Source of the DNA: Bacillota bacterium
GTDB taxonomy: Bacteria > Bacillota > Negativicutes > Sporomusales > UBA7701
Direction: 5' to 3'
Assembly: GCA_023415775.1 (NCBI GenBank)
Contig: JAEZJM010000036.1
Coordinates: 1-64,000, forward strand
Length of the DNA stretch: 64,000 nucleotides
Both the position numbers and the translations under genes were made by a program. The notes below the pieces were generated by a model that saw only the letters and a program-made list of their open reading frames with translations, did not search any database and was not told the origin of the DNA. Below are positions 48,832 through 56,085 of the stretch, piece after piece (position 1 is the stretch's first letter; each line of letters starts with the position of its first letter).

Positions 48832-50234
48832 TGGCCAGAAAGACCATATTCCCCATGACACGTGCCCACGAACCCATCAGAGTCGACGTGGAAGTGGCGG
48901 GCGGCCGGGTGACCGACGCCTGGATCAGCAGCCACCTCTACCGCGGCTGGGAGCAGATGATGATCGGCCGCGACGTCCGCGACTCCATCCTCTTCACCCA
49001 GCGCATCTGCGGCATCTGCTCGAGCGCCCACGCCGTCGCCGGCAGCCTCGCCCTCCAGCAGGCCACCGGCCTCGCCCCCACCGTCAACGGCCAGCACCTC
49101 ACCAACCTCATCCTCGCCGCCGACACCATCCAGAACCACCTCCGCCACTTCTACCTCCTCACCCTGCCCGACTACGCCGCCGGGCCTGACACCCCCCCTT
49201 GGACGCCCCGGCCCGCCAAACCCGACCTCAGGCTGCCCCCCAAAGCCAACGCCGCCCTCGTCGAACATCTCCCCACGGCCATCCGCATAGCGGCGGCAGC
49301 CCACGAACTTATGGCGATGTTCGGCGCCAAAGCCCCCCATCAGCAGACCATCATGGTCACCGGCGTCACCGAGCGGCTCGACGCTGACAAAATCAAGGCC
49401 GCCACCGCCCTCCTGCGCGAAATCACATACTTCGTCGAAGGCGCGCACCTTCCCGACGTCCAGACCATCGCCGCCCACTACCCCGACTACCACACCATCG
49501 GCAAGGGCGTCGGCAGCTTTATGTCCTTCGGCATGTTCCCCGAGCCGCACACCGGCCTGCGGGCCCTCAAAGCCGGCGTCCGGTTCGCCGACGGTACCGC
49601 CGAGGAGCTCGACGCCGCCCAAATAAGCGAAGACGTCCTCTACGGCTGGTACCGCGAAGGGACCGGCGGTCGTCCGGACACCGAAAGCACCGTCCCCGAC
49701 CCCGACAAACCCGGCGCCTACTCCTGGACCAAAGCCCCCCGCTACAGAGGGCTGCCCTGCGAAGGCGGCCCCCTGCCGCGGGGCATCATCAACGGCGATT
49801 ACCGCGGGAAAGGAACCGGCGTCGCCGACCGCATCCTCGCCCGCGCCCAGGAAACGCTCAAATTCTGCCGCCTCGCCGAAGACTGGCTCGCCCGGCTCGT
49901 CCCCGGCCAGCCCACCCTGCAGCCGTACACCCTGCCCCCCCGCGGCGAAGGCGTAGGCCTCACCGACGTCATGCGCGGCTCCCTCGGCCACTGGCTCAAA
50001 TTCGCCGACGGCAAAATCAGTCACCACCAGATCATCACCCCCACCGCCTGGAAATTCTCCCCCCGCGACGCCCGCGGCAAGCGGGGGACGGTCGAAGAAG
50101 CGCTCATCGGCACCCCCGTGGCCGACGAAGCGAGTATGGTCGAGGTGGGGAGGGTGATTCGCTCGTTCGACCCCTGTTTCACCTGCGCCGTCCACGTGAT
50201 TAGTGCCCCAGGGGCGAAGCCCCTGGTATTTTAG
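48831..50234 (+). CDS. [NiFe] hydrogenase large subunit
   Basis: 467 residues, shorter than the roughly 550-600 typical of many group 1 enzymes. Nickel ligands: L1 RICGICSSAHAVAG and L2 DPCFTCAVH near the end. Twelve residues after that His (VISAPGAKPLVF) are the C-terminal extension normally cut by a maturation protease; none is encoded here. It oxidises H2 or makes it at the outer face of the cytoplasmic membrane. The last codons contain a hairpin followed by TATTTT, and repeat copy 10 starts on the stop codon. Confidence 0.94.
   Translation: MARKTIFPMTRAHEPIRVDVEVAGGRVTDAWISSHLYRGWEQMMIGRDVRDSILFTQRICGICSSAHAVAGSLALQQATGLAPTVNGQHLTNLILAADTIQNHLRHFYLLTLPDYAAGPDTPPWTPRPAKPDLRLPPKANAALVEHLPTAIRIAAAAHELMAMFGAKAPHQQTIMVTGVTERLDADKIKAATALLREITYFVEGAHLPDVQTIAAHYPDYHTIGKGVGSFMSFGMFPEPHTGLRALKAGVRFADGTAEELDAAQISEDVLYGWYREGTGGRPDTESTVPDPDKPGAYSWTKAPRYRGLPCEGGPLPRGIINGDYRGKGTGVADRILARAQETLKFCRLAEDWLARLVPGQPTLQPYTLPPRGEGVGLTDVMRGSLGHWLKFADGKISHHQIITPTAWKFSPRDARGKRGTVEEALIGTPVADEASMVEVGRVIRSFDPCFTCAVHVISAPGAKPLVF
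50206..50231 (+). terminator. Hairpin inside the 3' end of the hydrogenase large-subunit gene
   Basis: CCAGGGGC-GAA-GCCCCTGG followed by TATTTT, formed entirely by coding bases for the cleaved C-terminal tail. It has the shape of an intrinsic terminator or processing hairpin. Confidence 0.5.
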
Positions 50235-50358
50235 CGGCCGCCCAGCAGCCCCCATCTGCGGCGTTGTTCCGCCGGGCGCTTGCTAGCGTACATCCCGGTA
50301 CGCGTCGCGGCACGCCCGGCGGAGCCGCCTAGCATCTGGGGGCTTCTGAACGGCCGCT
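50233..50358 (+). repeat. Nested-hairpin intergenic repeat, copy 10, overlapping a stop codon
   Basis: 126 bp whose first two bases are the end of the TAG stop codon. Outer arms AGCGGCCGCCCAGCAGCCCCCA and TGGGGGCTTCTGAACGGCCGCT; inner arms CCGCCGGGCG / CGCCCGGCGG; terminal stem GCGTAC / GTACGC with loop ATCCCG. Confidence 0.87.
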
Positions 50359-50376
50359 CGCCTGTTCGGAGAAAAC

Positions 50377-50411
50377 GAAAAACGCCGCTAACTTTATTAG
50401 CGGCGTTTCCC
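50377..50411 (-). terminator. Terminator of the peroxiredoxin gene
   Basis: AACGCCGCTAA / TTAGCGGCGTT hairpin; on the minus strand it is followed by TTTTCGTTTTC, and it lies next to the peroxiredoxin stop at 50412. It may also end the hydrogenase operon weakly. Confidence 0.8.
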
Positions 50412-51008
50412 CTATATCGTCCCGACCAGATCGAAGTCACGCCGTATTCCCGGCATGCCCGGCTTCCAGCCCGCCGGCACTCCCTCGCCGGTCGCTTCGC
50501 CGTACTGGATGCCCGCCAGCGTGCGCACGATCTCCTTCACATTTCGGCCCACCTCGCGCGGGTACACTGAAAAATAGCGGATGCGTCCCTCTGGATCGAT
50601 AATGAACGACGCCCGGAAGGCCGCGCCCGTCTTCGTGCCCCACACCCCGTAGGCGCGGGCGATCGCCCCCGAACGGTCGGACAATAGGGGATACTGCACC
50701 TGGCTGGCGCTGGGCGAGGTTTCGTGGAAAACCTTGTGGGCATAAACGCTGTCCGTGCTGATCGCGATGGCTGTGGCGCAAAAATCTTTCAAGCAGGGGT
50801 AAATGTCGGCAACTGCCGCCAGTTCGGTCGGTCAGACAAATGTGAAATCGCTCGAATAGAAAAACAGCAGCAGCCACATGCCGCGAAAATCGCTCAGGCC
50901 GACCTCGATCTCCTTCCCCCGGAAATAGGCCGGCGCGCGGAAATCGGGCGCCCGGTCCTCGGGGTGGAAGCACTGGCGGGCCGGCGGTAAAGGCTTGCAC
51001 TCCTCCAT
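50412..51008 (-). CDS. prxU: Selenocysteine-containing peroxiredoxin (in-frame TGA at the catalytic position)
   Basis: 198 residues when TGA at 50834-50832 is read as selenocysteine. Frame from ATG at 51008 (after AAGGAGGCG) runs without other stops: an N-terminal start with AEDRAPDF-like PEDRAPDFRAPAYF, then FFYSSDFTFV-[TGA]-PTEL, then ISTDSVYAHKVFHE, YPLLSDRSGAIARAYGV, FIIDPEGRIRYFSVYP and PAGWKPGMPGI. In AhpC/Prx1 proteins the motif is DFTFVCPTEL, so TGA (residue 59) replaces exactly the peroxidatic cysteine. The C-terminal resolving Cys of 2-Cys enzymes (VCPAGW) is missing: the segment reads GEGVPAGW. Both sides of the TGA are perfectly conserved, so decay is unlikely. It reduces peroxides; selenoprotein peroxiredoxins are known in anaerobic Firmicutes. 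Confidence 0.88.
50807..50826 (-). promoter_or_regulatory. Candidate bacterial SECIS hairpin after the TGA codon
   Basis: In the mRNA, AACUG (50824-50820) and CAGUU (50815-50811) pair with loop GCGG, extended by CG (50826-50825) and CG (50808-50807) around a two-base bulge. It starts five bases after the UGA, with the loop twelve bases after, near where bacterial SelB-binding hairpins lie. Folded by hand. Confidence 0.55.
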
Positions 51009-51160
51009 AAAAGCGCCTCCTTCGATGTTTTATATATCCTATGCCGGTCCTGCTTGTTATGTAACCTTTTCGCTCGCCCGCATCCGCCGCTGCGGGTGTT
51101 GAATTATTTTCCTCCCTCATGCTACAATAACCGTGACCGCGTACCGAAAGGAGACCACCC

Positions 51161-52504
51161 ATGAGCATCTTCCACGCCTGCGACATCCGCGGCCTCGCCG
51201 GGCGCGACCTTACCGACGTCGCCGCCCGCAAAATCGGCCTCGCCGTCGGCCTCAAGCTCGCCGGCCAAAAAGTCGTGGTCGGCGGCGACATCCGCCTCTC
51301 CACCCCGGCCCTCCAGGCCGTCGTCACCGAAGCCCTCGTCGAATCCGGCTGCCATGTCCTCGACATCGGCACCGTCAGTACCCCCGTCTTCTCCTACGCC
51401 CTGCAGAAAACGGCGGCCGCAGGCGGCGTCATGGTCACCGCCTCCCACAACCCCGCCCCCTATAACGGCTTCAAGCTCGTCCTCGGCCCCGAGCCGGTCA
51501 GCGAAGCCGACATCGCCGACATCGCCCGCCTCGTCGCCGCCGGCGCCCGCACCACGGGCGGCGGCAGCCACACCAGGCTACCCGTCGCCGCCGACTACCT
51601 CGCCTACACCGCCGCCCGGGCCGAAAAAGGCAGCCTCAAAATCGTCCTCGACGCCGGCAACGGAGCCGTCTCGCGCCTCGCCCCCGCGCTCTTCCGCAGC
51701 CTCGGCTACGACGTCATAGAGCTATACTGCCGGCCAGACGGCAGCTTTCCCCACCGGCCCCCCAACCCCGCCCTCGCCGAAAACCTCGCCGCCCTCGGCG
51801 CCGAGGTCCGCCGCACCGGCGCCGCCCTCGGCGCCGCCTTCGACGGCGACGGCGACCGCGTCGGCTTCGTCGACGAAACCGGCCGGCCCCTCGACAACGA
51901 CGACATCATCGTCCTCCTCGCCAGGCACTACCTCGCCGCCGGCCCCGGCGCCGTCGTCTACGACGCCAAATGCTCCATGGTCGTCGCCGAAGAGATCGCC
52001 AAAGCCGGCGGCCGCGCCGTCATGGCCCGCGCCGGCCACACCTTCAGCAAACAAGCCTTCCGGCGGGAGAACGCCCTCTTCGCCGGCGAAATCAGCGGCC
52101 ACTTCTTCTTCCGCGAACTCGGCTACGACGACGGCGCCTTCGCCGCCCTCAAAGTCGCCGAAATCGTCGCCGCCCGCGGTCCCCTCTCCGTCCTCGCCGA
52201 CAGCGTCCCCGACTACCTCCTCACCCCCGACATCCGCATCCCTTACCCCCACCCCGACAAAGAAGCCGTCATCGCTGCGGCAGCGGCGGTCCTTGCTCCC
52301 TACCGCCCCAACCTCATCGACGGCGTTCGCATCGAATTTCCCGACGGCTGGGGCATGATCCGCGCCTCAGTCACAGAGCCCCTCTTCACCTTCCGCTTCG
52401 AAGCCAAAACCGCCGCGCGCCTCAAGGAGATCGGCGAAATCCTCCTCGGCGCCCTGCCTCCCTCGCTGCAGGAAGCCGTCCGGCCCAGGATAACCCCCGG
52501 CTGA
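51161..52504 (+). CDS. Phosphomannomutase/phosphoglucomutase
   Basis: 447 residues of the alpha-D-phosphohexomutase family. The phosphoserine loop is VTASHNPAPYNGFK, the Mg loop FDGDGDRVGF, the sugar loop GEISGHFFFRE and the C-terminal phosphate-binding domain ends near RIEFPDGWGMIRAS. It interconverts mannose- or glucose-1- and -6-phosphate for cell-surface glycans. AAAGGAGA precedes ATG. Preference for mannose versus glucose cannot be read with confidence. Confidence 0.92.
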   Translation: MSIFHACDIRGLAGRDLTDVAARKIGLAVGLKLAGQKVVVGGDIRLSTPALQAVVTEALVESGCHVLDIGTVSTPVFSYALQKTAAAGGVMVTASHNPAPYNGFKLVLGPEPVSEADIADIARLVAAGARTTGGGSHTRLPVAADYLAYTAARAEKGSLKIVLDAGNGAVSRLAPALFRSLGYDVIELYCRPDGSFPHRPPNPALAENLAALGAEVRRTGAALGAAFDGDGDRVGFVDETGRPLDNDDIIVLLARHYLAAGPGAVVYDAKCSMVVAEEIAKAGGRAVMARAGHTFSKQAFRRENALFAGEISGHFFFRELGYDDGAFAALKVAEIVAARGPLSVLADSVPDYLLTPDIRIPYPHPDKEAVIAAAAAVLAPYRPNLIDGVRIEFPDGWGMIRASVTEPLFTFRFEAKTAARLKEIGEILLGALPPSLQEAVRPRITPG

Positions 52505-52593
52505 GCCAATCCAGCTTCTGACAAGAGGAATTGTGGTTTTTTGTCGCGAATAACATTAAATACCACAGCATATTGTCCTCAAAGGAGCTTGTC

Positions 52594-53376
52594 ATGCAGA
52601 TACACGTCCTGGCCAGCGGCAGCACCGGCAACGCCACCCTCATAAATATGGCCGGCGCCAACATCCTCGTCGACGCCGGCATCAGCTGCCGGCGGATCAA
52701 AAACGCCCTCGCCGCCGTCGGCACAGCCGTCGAAGACCTCGACGCCGTCCTCGTCACCCACGAACACCGCGACCACGTCGCCGGCCTGCCCACCCTCAGC
52801 CGCAAATACCGCCTGCCCATATACGCCCGCGCCGCCGCCTGGCAAGCCATGGACGACGACGGCATCGGCGCCTGCGTCGCCGGCGAATGCCGCCGCGAAC
52901 TGCCCGCCAGCCTCGACATCGGCAACCTCAAAATCGAGCCCTTCAGCACCTCCCACGACGCCGCCGACCCCGTTGGCTTCAGCTTCTACCACAGCAATAA
53001 AAAATGCAGCCTCGCCACCGACCTCGGCTTCGTCACCGACACCGTAAAAAAAGGCCTCGCCCTCGCCGACGCCATCGTCTTCGAAGCCAACCACGACGTC
53101 GACATGCTCAAACAGGGCAAATACCCCTGGTTCCTCAAACAGCGCATCCTGTCAAACCGCGGCCACCTCGCCAACACCGACGCCGGCTGGACGCTGGCCC
53201 GCCTGCCGCGCAAAAGCCACTGCCACGTCTTCCTCGCCCACCTCAGCCAGGAAAACAACCGCCCCGAGCTCGCCGAAGCCACCGTCGCCGGCATCCTCGG
53301 CGAACAGGGCTGCCAGCTTGGCAAAGACATAACCCTCACCCTCACCCACCCCGATCAGACCGCCAGCCTCAAGTAA
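52594..53376 (+). CDS. walJ: MBL-fold metallohydrolase, WalJ/YycJ type
   Basis: 260 residues. Starts QIHVLASGSTGNATLI as in YycJ/WalJ, with metal motif HEHRDHVAGL, later GHLANTDAGW and HLSQENNRPELA. WalJ proteins are exonuclease-like beta-lactamase-fold enzymes linked to cell wall and DNA repair in Firmicutes. AAAGGAGC precedes ATG. Followed by HtrA and RlmH genes, the usual order downstream of walRK, although walRK is not next to it here. Confidence 0.92.
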   Translation: MQIHVLASGSTGNATLINMAGANILVDAGISCRRIKNALAAVGTAVEDLDAVLVTHEHRDHVAGLPTLSRKYRLPIYARAAAWQAMDDDGIGACVAGECRRELPASLDIGNLKIEPFSTSHDAADPVGFSFYHSNKKCSLATDLGFVTDTVKKGLALADAIVFEANHDVDMLKQGKYPWFLKQRILSNRGHLANTDAGWTLARLPRKSHCHVFLAHLSQENNRPELAEATVAGILGEQGCQLGKDITLTLTHPDQTASLK

Positions 53377-53394
53377 CGACAAGGAGGATACGGT

Positions 53395-54510
53395 ATGAAA
53401 CAGCTGTACAAACGCCTCGCACCCTACTTCATCGTCGCCGTATTCGGCGCCCTCATCGGCGGCAGCCTCGTCCTCGGCTACGGCGTCCCCCACTTCGCCA
53501 AACCCGGTTTACCGGCCCCGGCGCCGCAGAACACCCTCCTGCCTCCCGTCGCCCACGCCCAGATATCCGAAGCCCGCAACACCCCCGTCGTCCGCGCCGC
53601 CCAGACCGTCGGCCCGGCCGTCGTCGGCATAACCAACAAAGGCTACGTCCGCGACTTCTTCAACCGCCAAATCCTCGTCGAGCAGGGCACCGGCTCCGGC
53701 GTCATCATCTCCGCCGACGGCTACATCGTCACCAACAACCACGTCGTCGAAAACGCCCAGGAGCTCACCGTCTCCCTCGCCGACGGACGCACCTTCACCG
53801 GCCGGCGCGTCGGCGCCGACCCCGTCACCGACCTCGCCGTCGTCAAAATCGACGCCACCGGCCTGCCGGCCGCCGTCCTCGGCGACTCCGACACCCTCCT
53901 CGTCGGCGAACCCGCCATCGCCATCGGCAACCCCCTCGGCCTCGAATTCCGCGGCAGCGTCACCGCCGGCGTCATCAGCGCCCTCAACCGCTCCATCGAG
54001 CTCGGCGAACGCCGCTTCAAACTCATCCAGACCGACGCCGCCATCAACCCCGGCAACAGCGGCGGCGCCCTCGTCAACGCCGACGGCCTCGTCATCGGCA
54101 TCAACAGCGCCAAGCTCGCCGCCGCCGGCGTCGAAGGCATCGGCTTCTCCATCCCCGTCAACACCGTCCGACCCATCGTCAAGTCCCTCATCGAAAAAGG
54201 CAAAGTCGTCCGCGCCTACCTCGGCGTCGGCATCCTCGATAAAACCACCGCCGCCCGCTACGGCTACCAACTCAACGTCGACAAAGGCGTCTACGTCGCC
54301 GGCGTCCAGCCCGGCGGCCCCGCCGCCAAAGCCGGCATCCGCGAAGGCGACATCATCGTCGCCATCGCCGGCAAAGAAACCAACACCGTCGCCGACCTGA
54401 GAGCCGTCGTCGACGCCCAGCCCGTAGGCAGCCGGTCCGACGTCTCCGTCAGCAGGAACGGCCAGCTCTCCGCCCGCAGCGTCCTCTTCGAAGAAATGCC
54501 GAGCCAGTAA
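53395..54510 (+). CDS. htrA: HtrA/DegP-like serine protease with PDZ domain
   Basis: 371 residues. One N-terminal membrane segment (about 12-34) anchors a trypsin-like domain: His in TNNHVVENA, Asp in DPVTDLAVVKID, Ser in NPGNSGGALVN. One PDZ domain (about 275-362) has YLGVGI and AGVQPGGPAAKAGIREGDII. It acts outside the cytoplasmic membrane in protein quality control. GGAGG precedes ATG. It sits between walJ and rlmH, the yycJ-htrC-rlmH order. Confidence 0.94.
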   Translation: MKQLYKRLAPYFIVAVFGALIGGSLVLGYGVPHFAKPGLPAPAPQNTLLPPVAHAQISEARNTPVVRAAQTVGPAVVGITNKGYVRDFFNRQILVEQGTGSGVIISADGYIVTNNHVVENAQELTVSLADGRTFTGRRVGADPVTDLAVVKIDATGLPAAVLGDSDTLLVGEPAIAIGNPLGLEFRGSVTAGVISALNRSIELGERRFKLIQTDAAINPGNSGGALVNADGLVIGINSAKLAAAGVEGIGFSIPVNTVRPIVKSLIEKGKVVRAYLGVGILDKTTAARYGYQLNVDKGVYVAGVQPGGPAAKAGIREGDIIVAIAGKETNTVADLRAVVDAQPVGSRSDVSVSRNGQLSARSVLFEEMPSQ

Positions 54511-54514
54511 CGCC

Positions 54515-54994
54515 ATGCGCATCAGCATCGTCGCCGTAGGCAAAATAAAAGAACGCTACCTGGCCGAAGGCATCGGCGAATTCCTCAAACGCCTCGCGCC
54601 CTTCTGCCGGCTAGACATCGCCGAACTCGCCGAAGAAAAAATGCCTGACAGCCCCTCTCCGGCCGACAAAGCCAAAGTCCTCGCCAGGGAAGGGGAGAGG
54701 ATCCTCAAAGCCGTCCGCCCCGCCAGCCACCTCATCGTCCTCGACCGCGGCGGCGCCCGCCTCTCCTCCGAAGACCTCGCCGCCCGGCTCGACGCCCTCG
54801 CCCTCGCCGGCAAAAGCGACCTCACCTTCGTCATCGGCGGCGCCTTCGGCCTCGCCCCCGCCGTCCTGGCGGCAGCCGCCGAAAAACTCTCCTTCTCCGC
54901 CCTCACCTTCACCCACCAGATGATCAGACTCCTCCTCGTCGAACAGCTCTACCGCGCCTTCAAAATCAGTCGCGGTGAACCATACCACTGGTAA
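54515..54994 (+). CDS. rlmH: 23S rRNA (pseudouridine-1915-N3) methyltransferase RlmH
   Basis: 159 residues, the full family length. RISIVAVGKIKERYL opens the SPOUT fold, LIVLDRGG, VIGGAFGLAP and FTHQMIRLLLVEQLYRAFKI form the SAM knot, and ISRGEPYHW is the conserved end. It methylates pseudouridine 1915 of 23S rRNA. It starts four bases after the htrA stop. Confidence 0.96.
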   Translation: MRISIVAVGKIKERYLAEGIGEFLKRLAPFCRLDIAELAEEKMPDSPSPADKAKVLAREGERILKAVRPASHLIVLDRGGARLSSEDLAARLDALALAGKSDLTFVIGGAFGLAPAVLAAAAEKLSFSALTFTHQMIRLLLVEQLYRAFKISRGEPYHW

Positions 54995-55003
54995 TGGCAA
55001 AAA

Positions 55004-55041
55004 ATGACCTCAGCCTATGCAAAATGCGGGGTTGAGGTCAG
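55004..55041 (+). terminator. Terminator after rlmH
   Basis: TGACCTCA / TGAGGTCA arms around an 18-base loop, followed by GGTAATTA. A weak T-run makes it a moderate candidate. Confidence 0.55.
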
Positions 55042-55156
55042 GTAATTATCTGCTATAATTTCGAAAAATATAGCCTTTCAACTAATGTATCTTTAGGAAG
55101 ATGATACTATTAACTTTTATTTATCCTAATGATGCATAATTACAGGAGGAGACTAA

Positions 55157-56059
55157 ATGAAAAAAATATTTTTCTTTTTCACAGCAGTTATTGCTATTAC
55201 CCTTTTCATGTCATTTCAGTCGGATGTTAAAGCGGCCTCTACGTGACGTCTAAATATACCTCCCGGTTCGGTTGAGGTTGTAGCATTAACTCAAGTTTAT
55301 AAAGTTGGCGAAGCATTTCGCACTAGTGATGTAGGCATGCATATTTATTATGCTAAAAATCGTTCTAAATATCATGGACATAAAGAGTTAAAGTACTGGG
55401 CCAATGGAGTACCAATTGAAGAGGGCTACATATTTAAAACTCCCGGTAAAAAGACGATCACTATAAAATATCAGGGTAAGCAAGGCCAATATGATTTGCA
55501 GGTTTTTCCTGCTAACCTCAGCGCTAATATCAAAGAATGCTATATACTAAACGCTCCCCCAGAGTTTTCGTATAGACAAACATTAGGTTTATTCGACCCT
55601 TCCGATATTAAAGTAAGATGTGTTTATACCAATGGTGCATATGATGACTTTAGAGCTAGCGACTTAGAGTTTTATGCTAACGGTGTTAAATTATCTAAAG
55701 GATATAAGTTTAAAGAAGCTGGCAATAAAAACTTTGTTATTCGAATAGGAAACTATAATATTAAACAACCACTAACAGTAGTTCCTACCTTTGATAAGGC
55801 TGTAAGTCGTTATGAGCTTATAAATGAACCTGACCAAACCAAATATAAAGTTGGGGAAGCTTTTCATATCTGCAAATATACTGTTAGATGTTACTTTGAA
55901 GACAATACTACAGAGGATTATAGTGGTGATCAGCTTGATATAACTGCCAATGGCGTACAGATGCATGAAAACTATGTCTTTCTTAGTCCAGGGGACAAGA
56001 AAATTGTTATATCTCTTGGCGGTTTTAGGAAAACTTCAACTTTAACGGTAGAAAAGTAA
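55157..56059 (+). pseudogene. Secreted repeat protein gene interrupted by in-frame TGA
   Basis: An open frame of 300 codons begins at ATG 55157 after AGGAGGAG, encodes a clear signal peptide (KKIFFFFTAVIAITLFMSF, cleavage near KAA-S), then meets TGA at codon 30 (55244) and continues in frame to 56059. The rest holds three units of about 75 residues, each like a bacterial Ig-like domain: YKVGEAF...R, WANGVPIEEGYIFKTPGKK, then FYANGVKLSKGYKFKEAGNK, then ITANGVQMHENYVFLSPGDK. GC is much lower than neighbours, suggesting transfer. A nonsense mutation is the simplest reading; selenocysteine is possible in this genome but unsupported. Confidence 0.65.
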
Positions 56060-56085
56060 AAAAAAATCAGCTAGGCGGATACGTT

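Noticed and set aside
10665..50358. Integron attC sites as explanation of the repeats
   Set aside because: The repeats follow stop codons and are palindromic, but their ends read GTT...AAC rather than AAC...GTT, match GTTRRRY poorly, and the genes are housekeeping genes in operons, not cassettes; no integrase is present.
10665..50358. Repeats as transposons with coding capacity
   Set aside because: No copy encodes a transposase or any frame with a ribosome site, and no target-site duplications were evident by eye. A nonautonomous mobile origin remains possible.
55244..55246. Second selenocysteine codon in the Ig-like protein
   Set aside because: TGA falls directly after a signal peptide with no redox motif and no family cysteine to replace; mutation is more likely.
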